From assembly GCA_013397435.1 (NCBI GenBank), contig VZRG01000007.1, forward strand, positions 704,847-768,846: a stretch of 64,000 bases of DNA. Reading direction: 5' to 3'. This document shows positions 13,559 to 24,658 of the stretch, piece by piece (position 1 is the stretch's first letter; each line of letters begins with the position of its first letter). Below the pieces are notes generated by a model. The model searched no databases. It had not been told where the DNA came from and was given only the letters and a program-made list of their open reading frames with translations. The position numbers and the translations under genes were made by a program. The stretch comes from Erythrocercus mccallii (taxonomy: Eukaryota; Chordata; Aves; Passeriformes; Dicruridae).

Positions 13559-14592
13559 TGTGGCTGCTCATGTCCTGGATGGGTGCACTCTTCACTGGCT
13601 TAAAAACTGGCTGGATGGCTGAGCCCAGAGGTTGATGGTCAGTGTTAAATCCAGTTGTTGGCTGGTGGCAAGTGATATTCCCCAGGACTCAGCATTGGGG
13701 CTGGTTCTGTTTAATATTTTCATCCATTATCTGGGCAAGGGAATGGAAGGCACACTCAGACAGTTTGAAGATCAGACCAAGCTGGGCAGGCATGTTGATT
13801 TGCAGGAGGGTAAGAAAGCTCTGTGGAGGCATCAGAGCAGGCTGGAGCAATGGGTTGAGGCCAGTTGTATGGGGGTCAACAAAGCCAGATGCTGGGTCCT
13901 GCACTTGGATCACAACAACCCTGGGCAGTGCTACTGGAAAAGCACCAGTGAGTGCTGCATGCCATGAGGCTGAGCATGAGCCATTGTGTGCCCAGGTGGC
14001 CAAGAAGGCAAATGGCATCCTGGCCTGTGTCAGCAATAGTGTGGCCAGCAGGAGCAGGGCAGGGATTGTCTCCCTGTACCCAGCGCTGGTGAAGCTGTGC
14101 CTCAGATTCTGCTTTCAGTTTTGGGCCCTTCACTGGTAGAAGGACACTGAGGTGCTGGAGTGTGTCCTGGAAAGGGCATTAGAGCTGGGGAAGGGTCTGG
14201 AGCACAATGCTGCTGAGGAGCAGCTGTGGATTATGTAGCCTGGAGAAAAGGAGGTGACCTTACTGCTCTCTCTAACTACCTGAAAGGAGATTGTAGCAAG
14301 GTGGAGGTCAGTCCCTTCTCCCAAGAAGCAAGCGATAGGACAAGAAGAAATGGCCTCAAGTTGTGCCAGGGGAGATTTAGATAGGATATTAGGAAAAATG
14401 TTTTCATTGAAAGTGTTGTGAAGCTTGGTAACTGCCCAGGGAAGAGGATGAGTCAGCATCCCTGGAAGTATTTGAAAGTCCTGTAGATGTGACACTCACT
14501 GAGGGACATGGTTTAGTGGTGTCCTTGGCAGTGCTAGATTAGTGGCTGGTCTTGATGATCTTAAAGGGTTTTTCTGGTTCCATTACCTGATG
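13559..14592 (+). mobile_element. CR1 LINE, 3' part with degenerate reverse transcriptase
   Basis: About 1 kb of a chicken-repeat-1 (CR1) non-LTR retrotransposon, cut at its 5' end. Translated pieces show LVLFNIFI followed by a decayed catalytic box: residues F-E-D-Q at 13764-13775 stand where CR1 has F-A-D-D. Further along come TKLGR, KARCWVLHLDHNN, CAQVAKKANGILA and the ALVKLCLRFCFQFWALHW block. The reading frame shifts several times, so the copy is dead. It ends with a weak version of the family's 3' tail (gatgatcttaaaggg... near 14555-14592). 5' truncation is normal for CR1. It lies in sense orientation within the CLASP2 intron. Confidence 0.93.
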
Positions 14593-15067
14593 CATTTTAA
14601 AGGAGTTGTAAGGACTTGCAACATACATTAACTTTTTGAGTGAGTCAGGATTAAAAGCAGTTGGTCCAAGAATTTGGAAATACTTGTCTGAGGAAGTCAA
14701 CATTTAATAAGTGACACTGGCGTAAGTTTTTGCTTTTTTCATACTTAATGTTTGAATTTTTGGGGTGGAAAAGACTCAAATGGGCAGTTTATTCAAGCTG
14801 TGACTCTTCAATAAGTGCTTTTAATGTGGTATGGAGAAAAGCTTTGAAAATCCATGAAATCCAAGAAAACCAAGAACTGTATTAGCATGAGGTACCATGG
14901 ATATATAACATGTAGAAAAATGCTGGATCCTCAGGTGTTAGAACCCAAGTAAATTTTATTATAATTTTTCATTTTTATTAATTTAATTGAAATGTTGAGA
15001 CTAATGGCATGTTCTGCTGAGGATTCAAGATTAAAAATGCTTGCAGAACAGCTAAACATAAAACTGG

Positions 15068-15135
15068 GAATAATTAGGTTGGAGGGGACCTTCAAAATTA
15101 TCTGTTCCATGGCTTGTCTTAAAAAATGGTCAAGC
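15068..15135 (-). mobile_element. probable CR1 3'-end fragment
   Basis: The words aggttggaggggacctt and atctgttcca match the reverse complement of the usual CR1 3' end (tagatgatcttaaggtcc-ttccaacc type). Only about 70 bp can be followed, so the strand and limits are approximate. Confidence 0.45.
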
Positions 15136-15653
15136 TATGGTGTTAGAGAAAACTTGGAAATTAAATCAAATAACTCAAGAAATTGAGTTGCTCAGATAAA
15201 GTAAAGCAGGCTTTTCTATTTATGTGAAAGATGTCTTGTCTCAAGAATGCCTTGTTGCATATAAATGCAAGCGAGGTGTTTTGTCTGATATGGCCTTTTC
15301 ATTTTATAGCTTACAGACCTCAGGAAAAGCTGTGTTGGATTCTTGTAGGATTTTCTGAAACAATAAAATGCTGACTTTCTTTTTTTTTTCTTTTTTGGAA
15401 AAGGCTTTTAGAGGACAGTCCATAATTATTTTTATTCTCCATAATAGCTGCTTTTTTATTTTCAAATGTAACAAAAATACTAACTTCCTGCAACACCTCA
15501 GAAAATCCTTAAGTTTTCTTTGGTTTCCTCCATAGTTAATGGTTACAGCTAAAGGTCATAACTGACTTAAGCTGCGACTTTTTTCATCTTTTTGGTTAAG
15601 TTCTCAGAAGTTTCAGTTAAAAAAAGGGGGTAAAAATCTATGCAGGGTTTTAG

Positions 15654-15672
15654 TTTTTTTTTTTTTTTTTTT
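15654..15672. repeat. T19 homopolymer
   Basis: Nineteen consecutive T within the 12 kb intron, not next to any exon. Confidence 0.9.
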
Positions 15673-17168
15673 CCTGTCCTGGCTAGCTACTGCTGGAGAT
15701 AATTGGTAGTGGGAATTCATTTTACCTGAAGTGATCCATGCTTGAGTGATAGGCTGTGATTTAGAATGCCATCTGCTTGCTGTCTGTGGGTATTTCACTG
15801 TATGACAGCTAGAAATGCAGTGCTTTTAACTCAGAGTAGAGAAAATGCACTTCTTTGGTTTCTGCTTGATTCTAATTATTCTGGTTCTGTGGAAGTTTTA
15901 GCCTAGAGCTTAAAAATTCAGATGACATGAACATTTGTTCACAATATTCTAGTTTTCTCTCAGGTTTAATACACTTCTTGAAACTCTTTGGCCTTTAAGA
16001 CTATTCTCATGTTCCTGAGACTGACACCTTGATAAGCCCATGGATAGATCATGTTAAAAAAAGCATTTATTTTTCATCTCTGCTATTGATGACCGACATT
16101 ATGTGTCATTAATCCCACTAATGCTTTTCTTAATTAGCTTCTGGAGAGACCCCAAGAAGCACATTAATGTCTGAAATTGCTTTTGATTAAACTGGCCTGG
16201 ACCTTATGTTGAGGAGGGGAGCACTGAGGCTCTCTGAGAGCCTGCTTATGATTCTTTGCTGAGAAGTATCCCCTTGTCCACATGGATCTGTCAAACTGGC
16301 CCTATGGCTGGCACTGTAGGAGCCCCTGTGGGATGCCTTTCTCTCCTGAGCATCCTGCCCAGAACAGAGACTGCCCTAATTGCAGAGGCAGCTCTTTCCC
16401 TCCCTCCTTTCTAATGACAGCTGTTCAATGCTGCTGCCTCAGCTGGCAAGGTTTCTGAGGAAACAAGGAAGCTATTGCTGCCTAGGTTTAATCTTTCTCT
16501 CCTCAAAGACTTCAAGAACAGAATTTTTGCCAATACTAATAACGTTTCCTCAGTAAAGATGCTTTTTTGCTTAATGCTTTTTTCTAAGTCTGCAGTAATG
16601 GAGACTCAGAAATGGTTCATAGAAATAGGTAGATCTGAGACTTAAAATGAGCACAGGTATACAAAGAGCAGCAGGTGTAAGTGGTCAGAAGAGAAGAAAA
16701 AGCGAAAATACAAACTGAAAAGCTCCAGATAGAACTCTTGTTAAAGTTTAACAGAAGGAAATTGTTTGTGCTACCTATGGCATTCTTTGCTGCAGGGGTC
16801 ATATAGTTAAGCTGCTCAGGTTTTTAAAAATACATTATGTGCCATTCTAGGCAATTTCTGTAGTTTACTTGTTTTATCATCTTCAGTCCTGGTAGAGGAA
16901 ATAAATATTTAATCTCTCAGGCTGTGCTTTGGCTCTGAAGGCTGATTTTGGCCTTAACTCCTGTATCTACTGTCCCAGCTAGTGGTGATAAAATCATTTG
17001 GTGAATTTGGATAAACAAAAATTTATTCAGATTTACTGAGATAAGAGAAGGAAGGCAGTGGAAAAAGAAGCTGAAGGGATAATAAGCTCTATTATGGATA
17101 TAGGAGAAAGGAAGAAGGCATAAATAGCAGCTCAGATGTAAATGCACAGCACTGTCAGCCAGTTAAAG

Positions 17169-17698
17169 GGGGTGATTGTCCTGCTTTGCTCTGCACTGGG
17201 GTGGCCTCACCTCAAGCACTCAGTTTGGGGCACCAGAACATAAAGACATTAAGAGAATGTCCAAAGGAGGCCAGCAAGGATGGTGAGGGGTCTGGAGGGG
17301 AAGCTGTGTGAGGAGTGGCTGAGGTCACTTGTTCTGTTCAGACTGGAGAAGAGGACACTGAGGGGAGACCTCATTGCAGTCTGCAATTTCCTTGTGAGGG
17401 GAAGAGGAGGGGCAGGCACTGATCTCTGCTCTGTGGTGACCAGTGACAGGACCTGAGGGAATGGCCTGAAGTTGAGCTAGGAGCAGTTTAGGTTGGATAT
17501 CATGAGGGTGGTTGGGCACTGGAGCAGGCTCCCCAGGGAAGTGATCACAGCACCACCCCGACAGAGCTCAAGAAGTGTTTGGACAGTGCTCTCAGGCACA
17601 TGGCGTGACTCTTGGGGTGTCATGTGCAGGGCCAGGAGTCAGACTCAATGATCCTGATGGATCCCTTCCAACTCAGAATATTCTATGACTCTATGAAA
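17169..17698 (+). mobile_element. CR1 LINE 3' end with typical tail
   Basis: A 5'-truncated CR1 of about 530 bp, starting near the ggtgattgtcctgctttgctctgc block and running through the end of ORF2 (gactggagaagaggacactgagg, aggttggatatcatgag) into the 3' UTR. It ends with cccttccaactcagaatattctatgactctatga, the diagnostic CR1 terminus with its short ATTCTATGA-like tail. Several indels break the frame. It is better preserved at the 3' end than the copy at 13559-14592. Confidence 0.93.
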
Positions 17699-19111
17699 TA
17701 GCAGGTCAGTTTGAGGTAGATCTGGTAGAATTAATGTCCACTATGGAATATTTTTGCTAACACAGGTTTTCTTCAGTAGTCAAAACCTGTAAAATTGTAG
17801 TATAAGAATGTAGAAATCTTAACAGGAAAACCTCAGGAGTGGCTGAAGTGGTAAGAAGCTTTAACAACATGTTAAAATGTGGTGAAAAGGCAAGTTGAAT
17901 GGAATACAGTGCTTCACAAAAAATAAGCAACAGCTGTAAAAGGAATTACTGTCTCCTAAATTTAATGTGGTTTTTCTCAGCATATCAGCAGAAATAAATA
18001 ACAGAAAGATGTCATATGTTACTGGGTTTTCCAAAATCCTTTTGAAATAATTTAAGTATTTAGTCAACAGAAGATAATAGATGGATAAGGTTAAGATAAA
18101 ACAGTAGGAATGTGTGAGTCCAGACTGCATGTAACAAATTATATACCTTACTGAGTAACTTGTTAGGAGGCTACCACAGCCTTCATGTATGGTCCTACTT
18201 CTCCTTTGTCACCCTTCCTTTAATTCTGACATCTCTTTGATATTGTTGAGTTTGCAGGCTGATGCCGGAAACAACCAAATGCATGTATTTGCATTGCAGT
18301 ATAAAGAGGGACACTAATTCAATAATGCTGGTGAGCAAGCTTGTGCATCTTAAAGGAAAAGTAGCAGCCAAATGATGTTCAGTTTTGAAACTTGATCAAT
18401 AGGAAACCCAACTTCCAATGATTTTCTGTTGGAGCTTATTCTGACAGAAAAGATGAACAGCCACACTGAAAACCAGCTGGTGGTTGCCAGCATTCAACAG
18501 CCTAATTTCATTTGTCTTGTGCAAACAGAATATATCATGTCTTGCAGAAACTTGAGTTTTAGGGGAAAGAAGCCAAGCCTGCAGCCATTTGGGCCCTTTA
18601 ACAGCTCCCACAGCGTGTTGTCCCTCTGTCAGAGCTCCAGGAGTGGCAAAGGCTGGTGTGTTCAGTAGCTGCACACACTGAAATCTGCAGGCTGTGTCAT
18701 AGCTTAGTTTAACTCGGTGACCTCATCTCTGTTCAGCAGATTCTAGTAGCTGTTCTCTGTGCTTGCCTTGGTGATTTGAGCAGAACCCTGGTATCTGCAG
18801 CTCCGACAAATGACTCAGAGTGCTAATTAGTCACAAAGGAGCCGTGTTCCCTCAGGACTGGCACTGGCTGTGTTTGTTTCCTTCTCTGTAAAGCTATTGC
18901 CTTCAGCTGCCCAGCAGTTAGGTCAGTGTAGAGACATCACTAGCAGTGTAAAGCATGGGGACAAGGTCAGTTCAGAAGTGCTGAAAATGGATATGAAAAG
19001 TACTGTTGGCAAGAAAAATGTAATCAGTAGGTATATTGGCAGTTCATAGGAGTGGTCAGCTGTCTACTCCCAAAAATAACTTCTTAAGTTCTGGATTTTT
19101 TTCTTTGTTCA

Positions 19112-19250
19112 CAAAGTGGAAAAAAAAAAACCCAAACCAAACCCAACCATCAAACAAAACAGAAACACCCCTTAAAACCCAAACCATAAAGACAAAGACC
19201 CACACTATCAAAACAGCAGCAACCCAAACAAAAACCCCACAGACTCTTCT
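19112..19250. repeat. A/C-rich simple sequence (AAACC-type)
   Basis: The segment begins with an A10 run and continues with irregular caaac, ccaaa and aaacc words up to about 19250. This purine/pyrimidine-skewed simple sequence is common in bird introns. The open frames across it are low-complexity artefacts. Confidence 0.8.
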
Positions 19251-20157
19251 TTTCAAACTGTAAAATGAAAGTAGCTGTACTAATTTCTTCAGAGCAGAAA
19301 GAGTAGAGAAGATAGATGAAAAATACAAACCCTTGATAATGGTGGCTGAAGATGTCAGTGGACTATCCTGAACCAGTAGAATTAAATACACAGATTAGGA
19401 CACTAAGAAAGCCTTAAGATATCACAGGAGGGGAAATTCAAACTTCAGCAGTGTATTTGTTAATAACAATCATGGTACGGAAATGGCTGCTGTTTTTAAT
19501 GTAGGAACAGGTGACTCAGGAAACCTCCTCAGAATCTATGATTCTGTTCCCTTTATTTTGCTGGCAAATCTATTGTTTAATTACTACTATAAAATCGTTA
19601 AGTACTGATAAACTTACTTCATATCTGCCTTTCAAACAGTAGCCAAATACAGTTATTTCTTTAGTGAGTAGAAATTCTTTACCAGTCTGAGGTCAGGCAT
19701 CAACTGTAAGATACTCTCAGGTGTTCAGTGGTGTAGTACCAAATGTAGCAAAAAGTTATTTTAGTGGTGAAGATACATTTTTTTACTTGGAATACCTTAA
19801 ATCATTCCCTGTGAGGGATGACGTCTCCACAAATTCCACCAACTCCCATCAGTCGTGCTTCCTGAAGGAAGGCAGCACACTCGGTATTATCACCCCTCAT
19901 TTGGGCAAAGTGATACTGGAAGCACTGGGGGGGGAAGAATCTCACAGAGAGTGGGGCCCAGATGGAGGACAACTCCAGATGGAGCACAACATGGAGCTGG
20001 CTATGGGTTTATTGGGATACTTGCCTAATGTCATAGCATTAATTTATCTGATGTAATTATAAACTTCTGTCTAAAAAAAACAAGCAAAAAGAATTGGCAA
20101 GTCCTTTGATTTTGATTTTTACTTATTTTTAGGATGTGAAATCATCAACTGTCATGC

Positions 20158-20211
20158 AATTTTATGCATGACATAAAATTCATGCATTTAAGTTGCATTT
20201 ATGCAACTTAA
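20158..20211. repeat. two adjacent perfect inverted repeats
   Basis: The first hairpin has a 9-bp stem (aattttatg / cataaaatt) with a 5-nt loop at 20158-20180. The second has a 10-bp stem (ttaagttgca / tgcaacttaa) with a 4-nt loop at 20188-20211. They are 7 nt apart and about 540 bp upstream of the exon at 20755. Confidence 0.85.
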
Positions 20212-20754
20212 GTATTATTTGAGGATGCTTGTTTCAACACAGTAGTTTTCAACAATGCTTTTACAGGGGTAAGGCTGGGTTTCCAGAAGATACACTGTGT
20301 GAATAAAGGGATTTAAAACTTGATTTTCTTACAATAAACAGCAAAGTCACACTGATTTTAAAATAGCCGTATATTTCTATTCCAATTGTTTGCCACTCAC
20401 CATGCCTAGCATTATTTTTTAGAAAAGCCAGACATTCTGAAGCTAACTGGAACACTTTTTGAAGATGAAATCAAAGTCATTCACACAGTTTTGAAGATGG
20501 GAAGCTTACTTTCTTTTTAACCTGTTGAAAGTTACTATTTCCTTCCATTTCAGCCTTATGCATTTGTTGTTAGTCTTATAAAATACTCAGAAATGCACTT
20601 GAGACTTTAAAATATTGTGACCTACTTAAACTCAGCCTTTATTTTTGAATGACACGTATATTACATCTGTTTTAGAAAATATCTTTAAGCACTAGAAAAT
20701 CTACATTGGGTATTTAATCTTTTTTACTTTCTTCTTTTTTCCCCTCTCCTGTAG

Positions 20755-20858
20755 TTCTCCTGCCTTTGATAGATCGTATGGGAGATGCCAAAGACCAAGT
20801 TCGAGAGCAAGCACAGACTCTTATATTGAAATTGATGAGTGAAGCAGCACCACCCATG
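20755..20858 (+). CDS. CLASP2: CLASP2 coding exon, TOG1 domain (alpha form)
   Basis: The 104-nt exon follows a strong pyrimidine tract (cccctctcctgtag) and ends before gtatga. The leading G from the exon at 8593 completes a Val codon; then it reads VLLPLIDRMGDAKDQVREQA, followed by QTLILKLMSEAAPPM, 35 codons, ending in phase 0. The block LIDRMGDAKDxVRxxAQTLILKLM is a CLASP TOG1 HEAT repeat and is very similar in CLASP1 and CLASP2; the Met and the SEAAPPM end look more like CLASP2. The donor gtatga departs from consensus at the +3 to +6 positions, weaker than the other donors of this gene. Confidence 0.95.
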
Positions 20859-23800
20859 GTATGATTACTTAATGCAGATTCAGATGGAGGCCTCTAGTGA
20901 GCTTATGACTTTTGTATGAACTTTGAACATGTCACAATGTTATGGCGACTGTTAATGGTGTAAATGTTAAAGATACTCGTAATGGATCGACACTGATGTA
21001 TTGTTCAGCTAAAGATAAAAATGTGTGATTCTGCATATTTTGCACATCATAGCTAAATTCTGAGTAGACATTTTTATGCCATGTGACAGGGGTTTGTTAA
21101 TTTAAGCATGTTTGAAGTATCTTCTGGGTTGGACAATGGGAATAAATAAATTTAATTATCTCCAAATTTATTTAAAATTAGATTTGTACTTGGCCATGTA
21201 AGACTAGTCCTACAGTTAAGGTGCACATTTTCTAACTTTCTGGCTTTCTAGCTGTATGACAACAATGCTCTGTGAACCAGGGACAAACTGGGGTAGGGAT
21301 AAGTTGCCCTCTGGCTTGTCATTTTTGGTTGTGAGGACTCCTGCTTATTAACTCAAGCTTCAGTTCTAAGCATTATGTAGCTGCCAAGTGCTTAATCTTA
21401 TATATGTCTCAACTCTGAGTCTGAAAAATGGAGGACTGTTCAACAAGATAATATTCTTGAATAGCAATGTTATTTGGAAGTCTGGATAGCCTGAATGTGA
21501 GTAGGAACTTACTATCTGAGTTTTTAGTTCCTGAGGAAAATCTGTTTCTGAGTTCTAATTCTACAGGTTAATAGGGACAAAATGGGTTTGAATGTGCTAA
21601 TTCCTGTCTTTGCTTATTCATAGATACAAGTTTGAATGTTTATGTGCAGTGAATAAGATGTTGTGGACTTTATCTGGAGTGAGAAAATTATTGTCAGTTG
21701 CTGCGTTTGCCTGAGAAAACATGTAGTATGCTAGTTGTTATAGAACACGTTTATCTCCCTTTGACTACAGATCTGATTGGGATTTAGGCATCAGGATCTA
21801 GTAATATCATCCATAAAGACATGCCTTTATCTATTCACAGGCTGCAGTGTCGATCATATTCATTGACCAAACGATATAGCAGTATTTTTTTGTGTCAAAG
21901 TGCCAGTGGTTCATATGAATGGTATGTTACTGTGCCCAAGATGCTCCCAAATACCTGGCATATAGACCAGAAGCAGACCTCTGCAGCAACAGCATTTGGA
22001 CCTTGGAGATACCTTCATTTGAACAGTTGCTGATAAAGAAATTGATAGTAGTTGTGTCATGCTAAGCCCTTGTCAGTAAAGTTTTACATTGGTGGTCCAT
22101 CTTTGTTTGTGCAGAGTTGTTAGGCTATACATAGAGGTGATGGAAGGAAATTTTCATCCCCTGTGAGAATGACTCACAGTGTCAGAGAGCATTCGAGGTC
22201 TGTGGGGTCCAAGGAAGATCACGTGTTTGTAAGACAAGGTGTGGCTTTCCCGGTAACTCCTGGGACGCTTGGCTTTGGTTGTCTGCTCTTAGGAGAGCTT
22301 ATGGGTCATTACAACTTTGGATGAAAAGCATCAATCATCCTCACAGCAGGGACCAAAACAGAGAAGTCTTTCCTGTGCCTCCAACACTGAAATACAGAGC
22401 TTTAGGCTCTCTGCTACAGAGAAGCATCCTTTTAGAAGAGCTGAATGGAGTAATTTTTTGAGGCTAAGTCCTGTAAATTTCATCCTAGTCAACTCGCCTC
22501 TTCTAGCATGTTGTTGAATAATATTTAATTTATCCTGTTATTAAATCCCTTGACTTGTTTTAGATGTTTAGGGATTTTTGTTTCTTTTATTAGCAAGAAC
22601 TAGGTGTAGCTGTTTATGGGCAGGAAAGCGTAAAAATATAGGTGATATAAATGTGCATGAAAGGTTCAAAGAGAGGTTGTCATCAACTCTTGCTAGGAAC
22701 TTCTGAGAGTTAAAATTTCTAAGCAGCTAGTTGAATTTCTCTGCTTAAAAAAATTGAGTTCTTAAGGGATAATTCAGTGAAAGACTAAATTTTTCTTTGG
22801 TTTGCTTTGTTTGTTGCAGTAGTCTGCCCTGTCTACCTGTATTTTTACACATCTAGCAAGGAGATCTTTTTACCATGTTTGTCTGTGAGAGTGGGTTAAT
22901 TGGAAGGATATTTTCTTCCGTAAAATCCTGTTCTTTGTTTTTAAGCTATGCAGTTTTGGCAAGCCATGTCCTGCTCATCTAAGGTTTGTTTTCTCTAAAT
23001 GCAATGAAGTATAAAACAAACAAACAAAAACCCACAGATGGGACAAAATTATCAAGCAGGGCTCTAATTAGAAAATTTTATGTCTGCTGTGAAGCATGCT
23101 ACCTCATTAATAAAGAGGATGCATATTCCCTGCTCTTATGCTCTCTGTTTTTGTGGATCAACAGCTGTTTGTGAGGGCTTTATTTTTTTTTCCCCCAAAA
23201 AGCCGATTGCAATAATTAGTACGTAATACATTTTAGCAGCTTTGTATGGCGTCATTATAGGTTGCAGTTGCAGCACTCCGGGGTGCAGTTGGCAGGAGGG
23301 AGGTGCCTGGGCTGCAAAGTGTGCAGCTCCTGGCAGTGTGCAGCCATCCATTGCTAAGCAACACTGCCCGGATGCTGGCCGAGCTGCAATGGCAGCGCTG
23401 CGGCTGGGGCGAGTTGCAGGCTGAGCCCGTGCATCTGCTGCCACGGAGAATCCTCGGCTCCACGTTCACGCTTCCAACGCCCTGATACACAGCTAGAGCA
23501 CGGCAAGGAGATGGGAAGGTAACAGAATAAACCCAGGAGGCAGAGAGCCAGGGCAGGCAGAGAAAAACAAGTGCGCAAGGAAGGGAATGAGGGTTTAGTG
23601 AGCCAGGGGATCATAGCACAGGAAGCGGCACCAACACACAGAAGAGATCCAAAAGCAGAGCAGAAATGGAAGCTCAGGAATTAGAACGAGGGGGCAAGAA
23701 ATAATCAATAAATGAAGAAATAGATCTAAAGCCTAAGTAAGGGAGAAGTGGGACAGCAGGAGTGTGCAAGCTAAAATGGATGTGAGGGAATTTTGGCGGG

Positions 23801-24157
23801 GAAACAGAATATGCAGCAAAATGAAGATAGTAACTTCTGCTGGAGTCAATAGTTTGTAATGTTATGTCTGTTTTGTGTGCATTAACTGTAACAATTCTGT
23901 ATGTTTTAAGAGCTGTTTCTGAAACAAGGAAAATACTCAGCTAGATTGCTGAAGGACGTTTCTTAGGAATTGGTTTTGGCATAGCATTAATCTGTGTTGT
24001 GTTCCATATTGTGCATTTGAAAAGTTAATTTTATCACTTTTCCAGTGGACCTGCCTTTTGTTATTTTTTTGCAACTGTTATGAATGTAATTATATGGAAT
24101 AGAATTACACTGTATTGTGCTCCTGGTAATTAAAGACCATTATTTCTGCTTTTATAG
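20859..24157 (+). other. CLASP2: CLASP2 intron (3.3 kb)
   Basis: The donor is gtatga at 20859 and the acceptor ctgcttttatag at 24157. It is mostly AT-rich and unremarkable. The exception is 23230-23500, a GC-rich, CpG-containing segment listed separately. No repeat of a recognised family and no coding exon was seen. Confidence 0.85.
23240..23500. promoter_or_regulatory. small GC-rich CpG-bearing segment, possible regulatory element
   Basis: In an otherwise AT-rich intron this 260-bp stretch is GC-rich and holds about a dozen CpG, densest at 23390-23500. It contains a near-palindromic ATTGCTAAGCAAC (23350-23362), resembling an RFX X-box half-site pair, and several tgcag repeats. A donor-like aag|gtaaca follows at 23518-23524. 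It may be a small CpG island or alternative promoter, an enhancer, or an old insertion. Open frames on both strands are by-products of GC content. Confidence 0.35.
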
Positions 24158-24249
24158 TACATTTGGGAACGCCTTGCTGTTGGTTTTAAACACAAGAATT
24201 ACCGATCCCGAGAAGGAGTGTGTTTGTGTCTTGTTGCTACCTTAAACAT
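24158..24249 (+). CDS. CLASP2: CLASP2 coding exon, TOG1 domain (alpha form)
   Basis: The 92-nt exon lies between acceptor cttttatag and donor gtaagc. It reads YIWERLAVGFKHKNYRSREG and then VCLCLVATLN, 30 codons plus AT, which is completed to Ile by the next exon. The W-E/D-R-x-x-x-G-F-K-H-K-N-x-R-x-R-E-G-V-C-L-C-L pattern is a hallmark of CLASP TOG domains: basic loop residues (KHKN, RSRE) sit on the face that meets tubulin in TOG folds. Tyr in KNYRSRE differs from the Phe I recall for mammals, a conservative change. Confidence 0.97.
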
Positions 24250-24582
24250 GTAAGCTTTTTGTTTCTATGGAGATGTAATGGTTCTATCCTTCTTCTGAAT
24301 GTCATTTTTCTCTGAGAGTAATTCTTTAGGGAGTCTGGTTCAATTAAATTAATACATGGGAAAAATCAAACAATTAAGTAGCAGGCTTTCTGAAAGAAAG
24401 ACTAAAGTTGCAGAATTTTTATCTCTACCTAAAACTAGATAAAGGACTAGTAAGAGAGAGACAGAGCTTGATTGATGTCAGTTTGTATTCTATAAAATCT
24501 AAGCCAAAAGTTCACTTCTGCAAAAATTTCCTGGTTTTTTCTTAAAACATACACTTTTTTTTTTTTTTTTTTTTTTTTTTAG
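24250..24582 (+). other. CLASP2: short CLASP2 intron (333 bp) with T26 acceptor tract
   Basis: The donor is gtaagc and the acceptor AG at 24581-24582. It is the shortest intron in the window. Its polypyrimidine tract is an uninterrupted run of 26 T directly against the AG (see the separate repeat entry). Nothing else is visible in it. Confidence 0.93.
24555..24580 (+). repeat. T26 homopolymer forming the splice-acceptor tract
   Basis: Twenty-six consecutive T are followed at once by AG and the exon at 24583. The tract acts as the polypyrimidine tract of this acceptor. Such mononucleotide runs are length-variable and are often misread in sequencing, so the exact count is uncertain. Confidence 0.93.
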
Positions 24583-24658
24583 TTACGGTGCACAACCATT
24601 AATCCTCAGCAAGTTGGTACCACATCTCTGTATAGCATTTGGAGACTCCAACAGTCAG
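24583..24658 (+). CDS. CLASP2: CLASP2 coding exon, TOG1 domain (alpha form)
   Basis: The 76-nt exon sits between a T26-AG acceptor and donor gtaaga. With AT carried from the previous exon it reads IYGAQPLILSKLVPHLCIAF and then GDSNSQ, 26 codons, ending in phase 0. The G-A-Q-P-L-x-x-S-K-L-x-P-H-L-C and G-D-S-N-S-Q blocks are typical of the CLASP TOG1 domain; GDSNSQ is the turn before the next HEAT helix. Together with the preceding exon it adds 168 nt, a multiple of three, so joint skipping of both would keep the frame while deleting a HEAT repeat; skipping either alone would not. Confidence 0.97.

Larger units (their letters stand above)
8672..20754 (+). other. CLASP2: CLASP2 intron (12.1 kb)
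   Basis: The donor is gtaagt at 8672 and the acceptor a pyrimidine tract ending ctcctgtag at 20754. The intron holds a minus-strand CR1 piece (11420-11513), a 1 kb CR1 (13559-14592), a small CR1 tail-like piece (15068-15135), a T19 run (15654-15672), a second CR1 3' end (17169-17698), A/C-rich simple sequence (19112-19250) and a pair of adjacent hairpins (20158-20211). TAAT-motif and AP-1 clusters near 16.1 and 18.8 kb are treated as findings. No coding exon was recognised. Confidence 0.85.

Noticed and set aside
13642..14139. 165-codon plus-strand open frame
   Set aside because: It is a frame of the decayed CR1 ORF2, not a host gene.
19036..19391. Overlapping frames on both strands at the A/C-rich stretch
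   Set aside because: They are translations of simple sequence (Thr/Lys/Gln or Val/Phe/Trp runs).
23136..23614. Several short frames on both strands of the GC-rich segment
   Set aside because: They overlap each other in all frames, as expected from base composition, and none continues a CLASP2 sequence.
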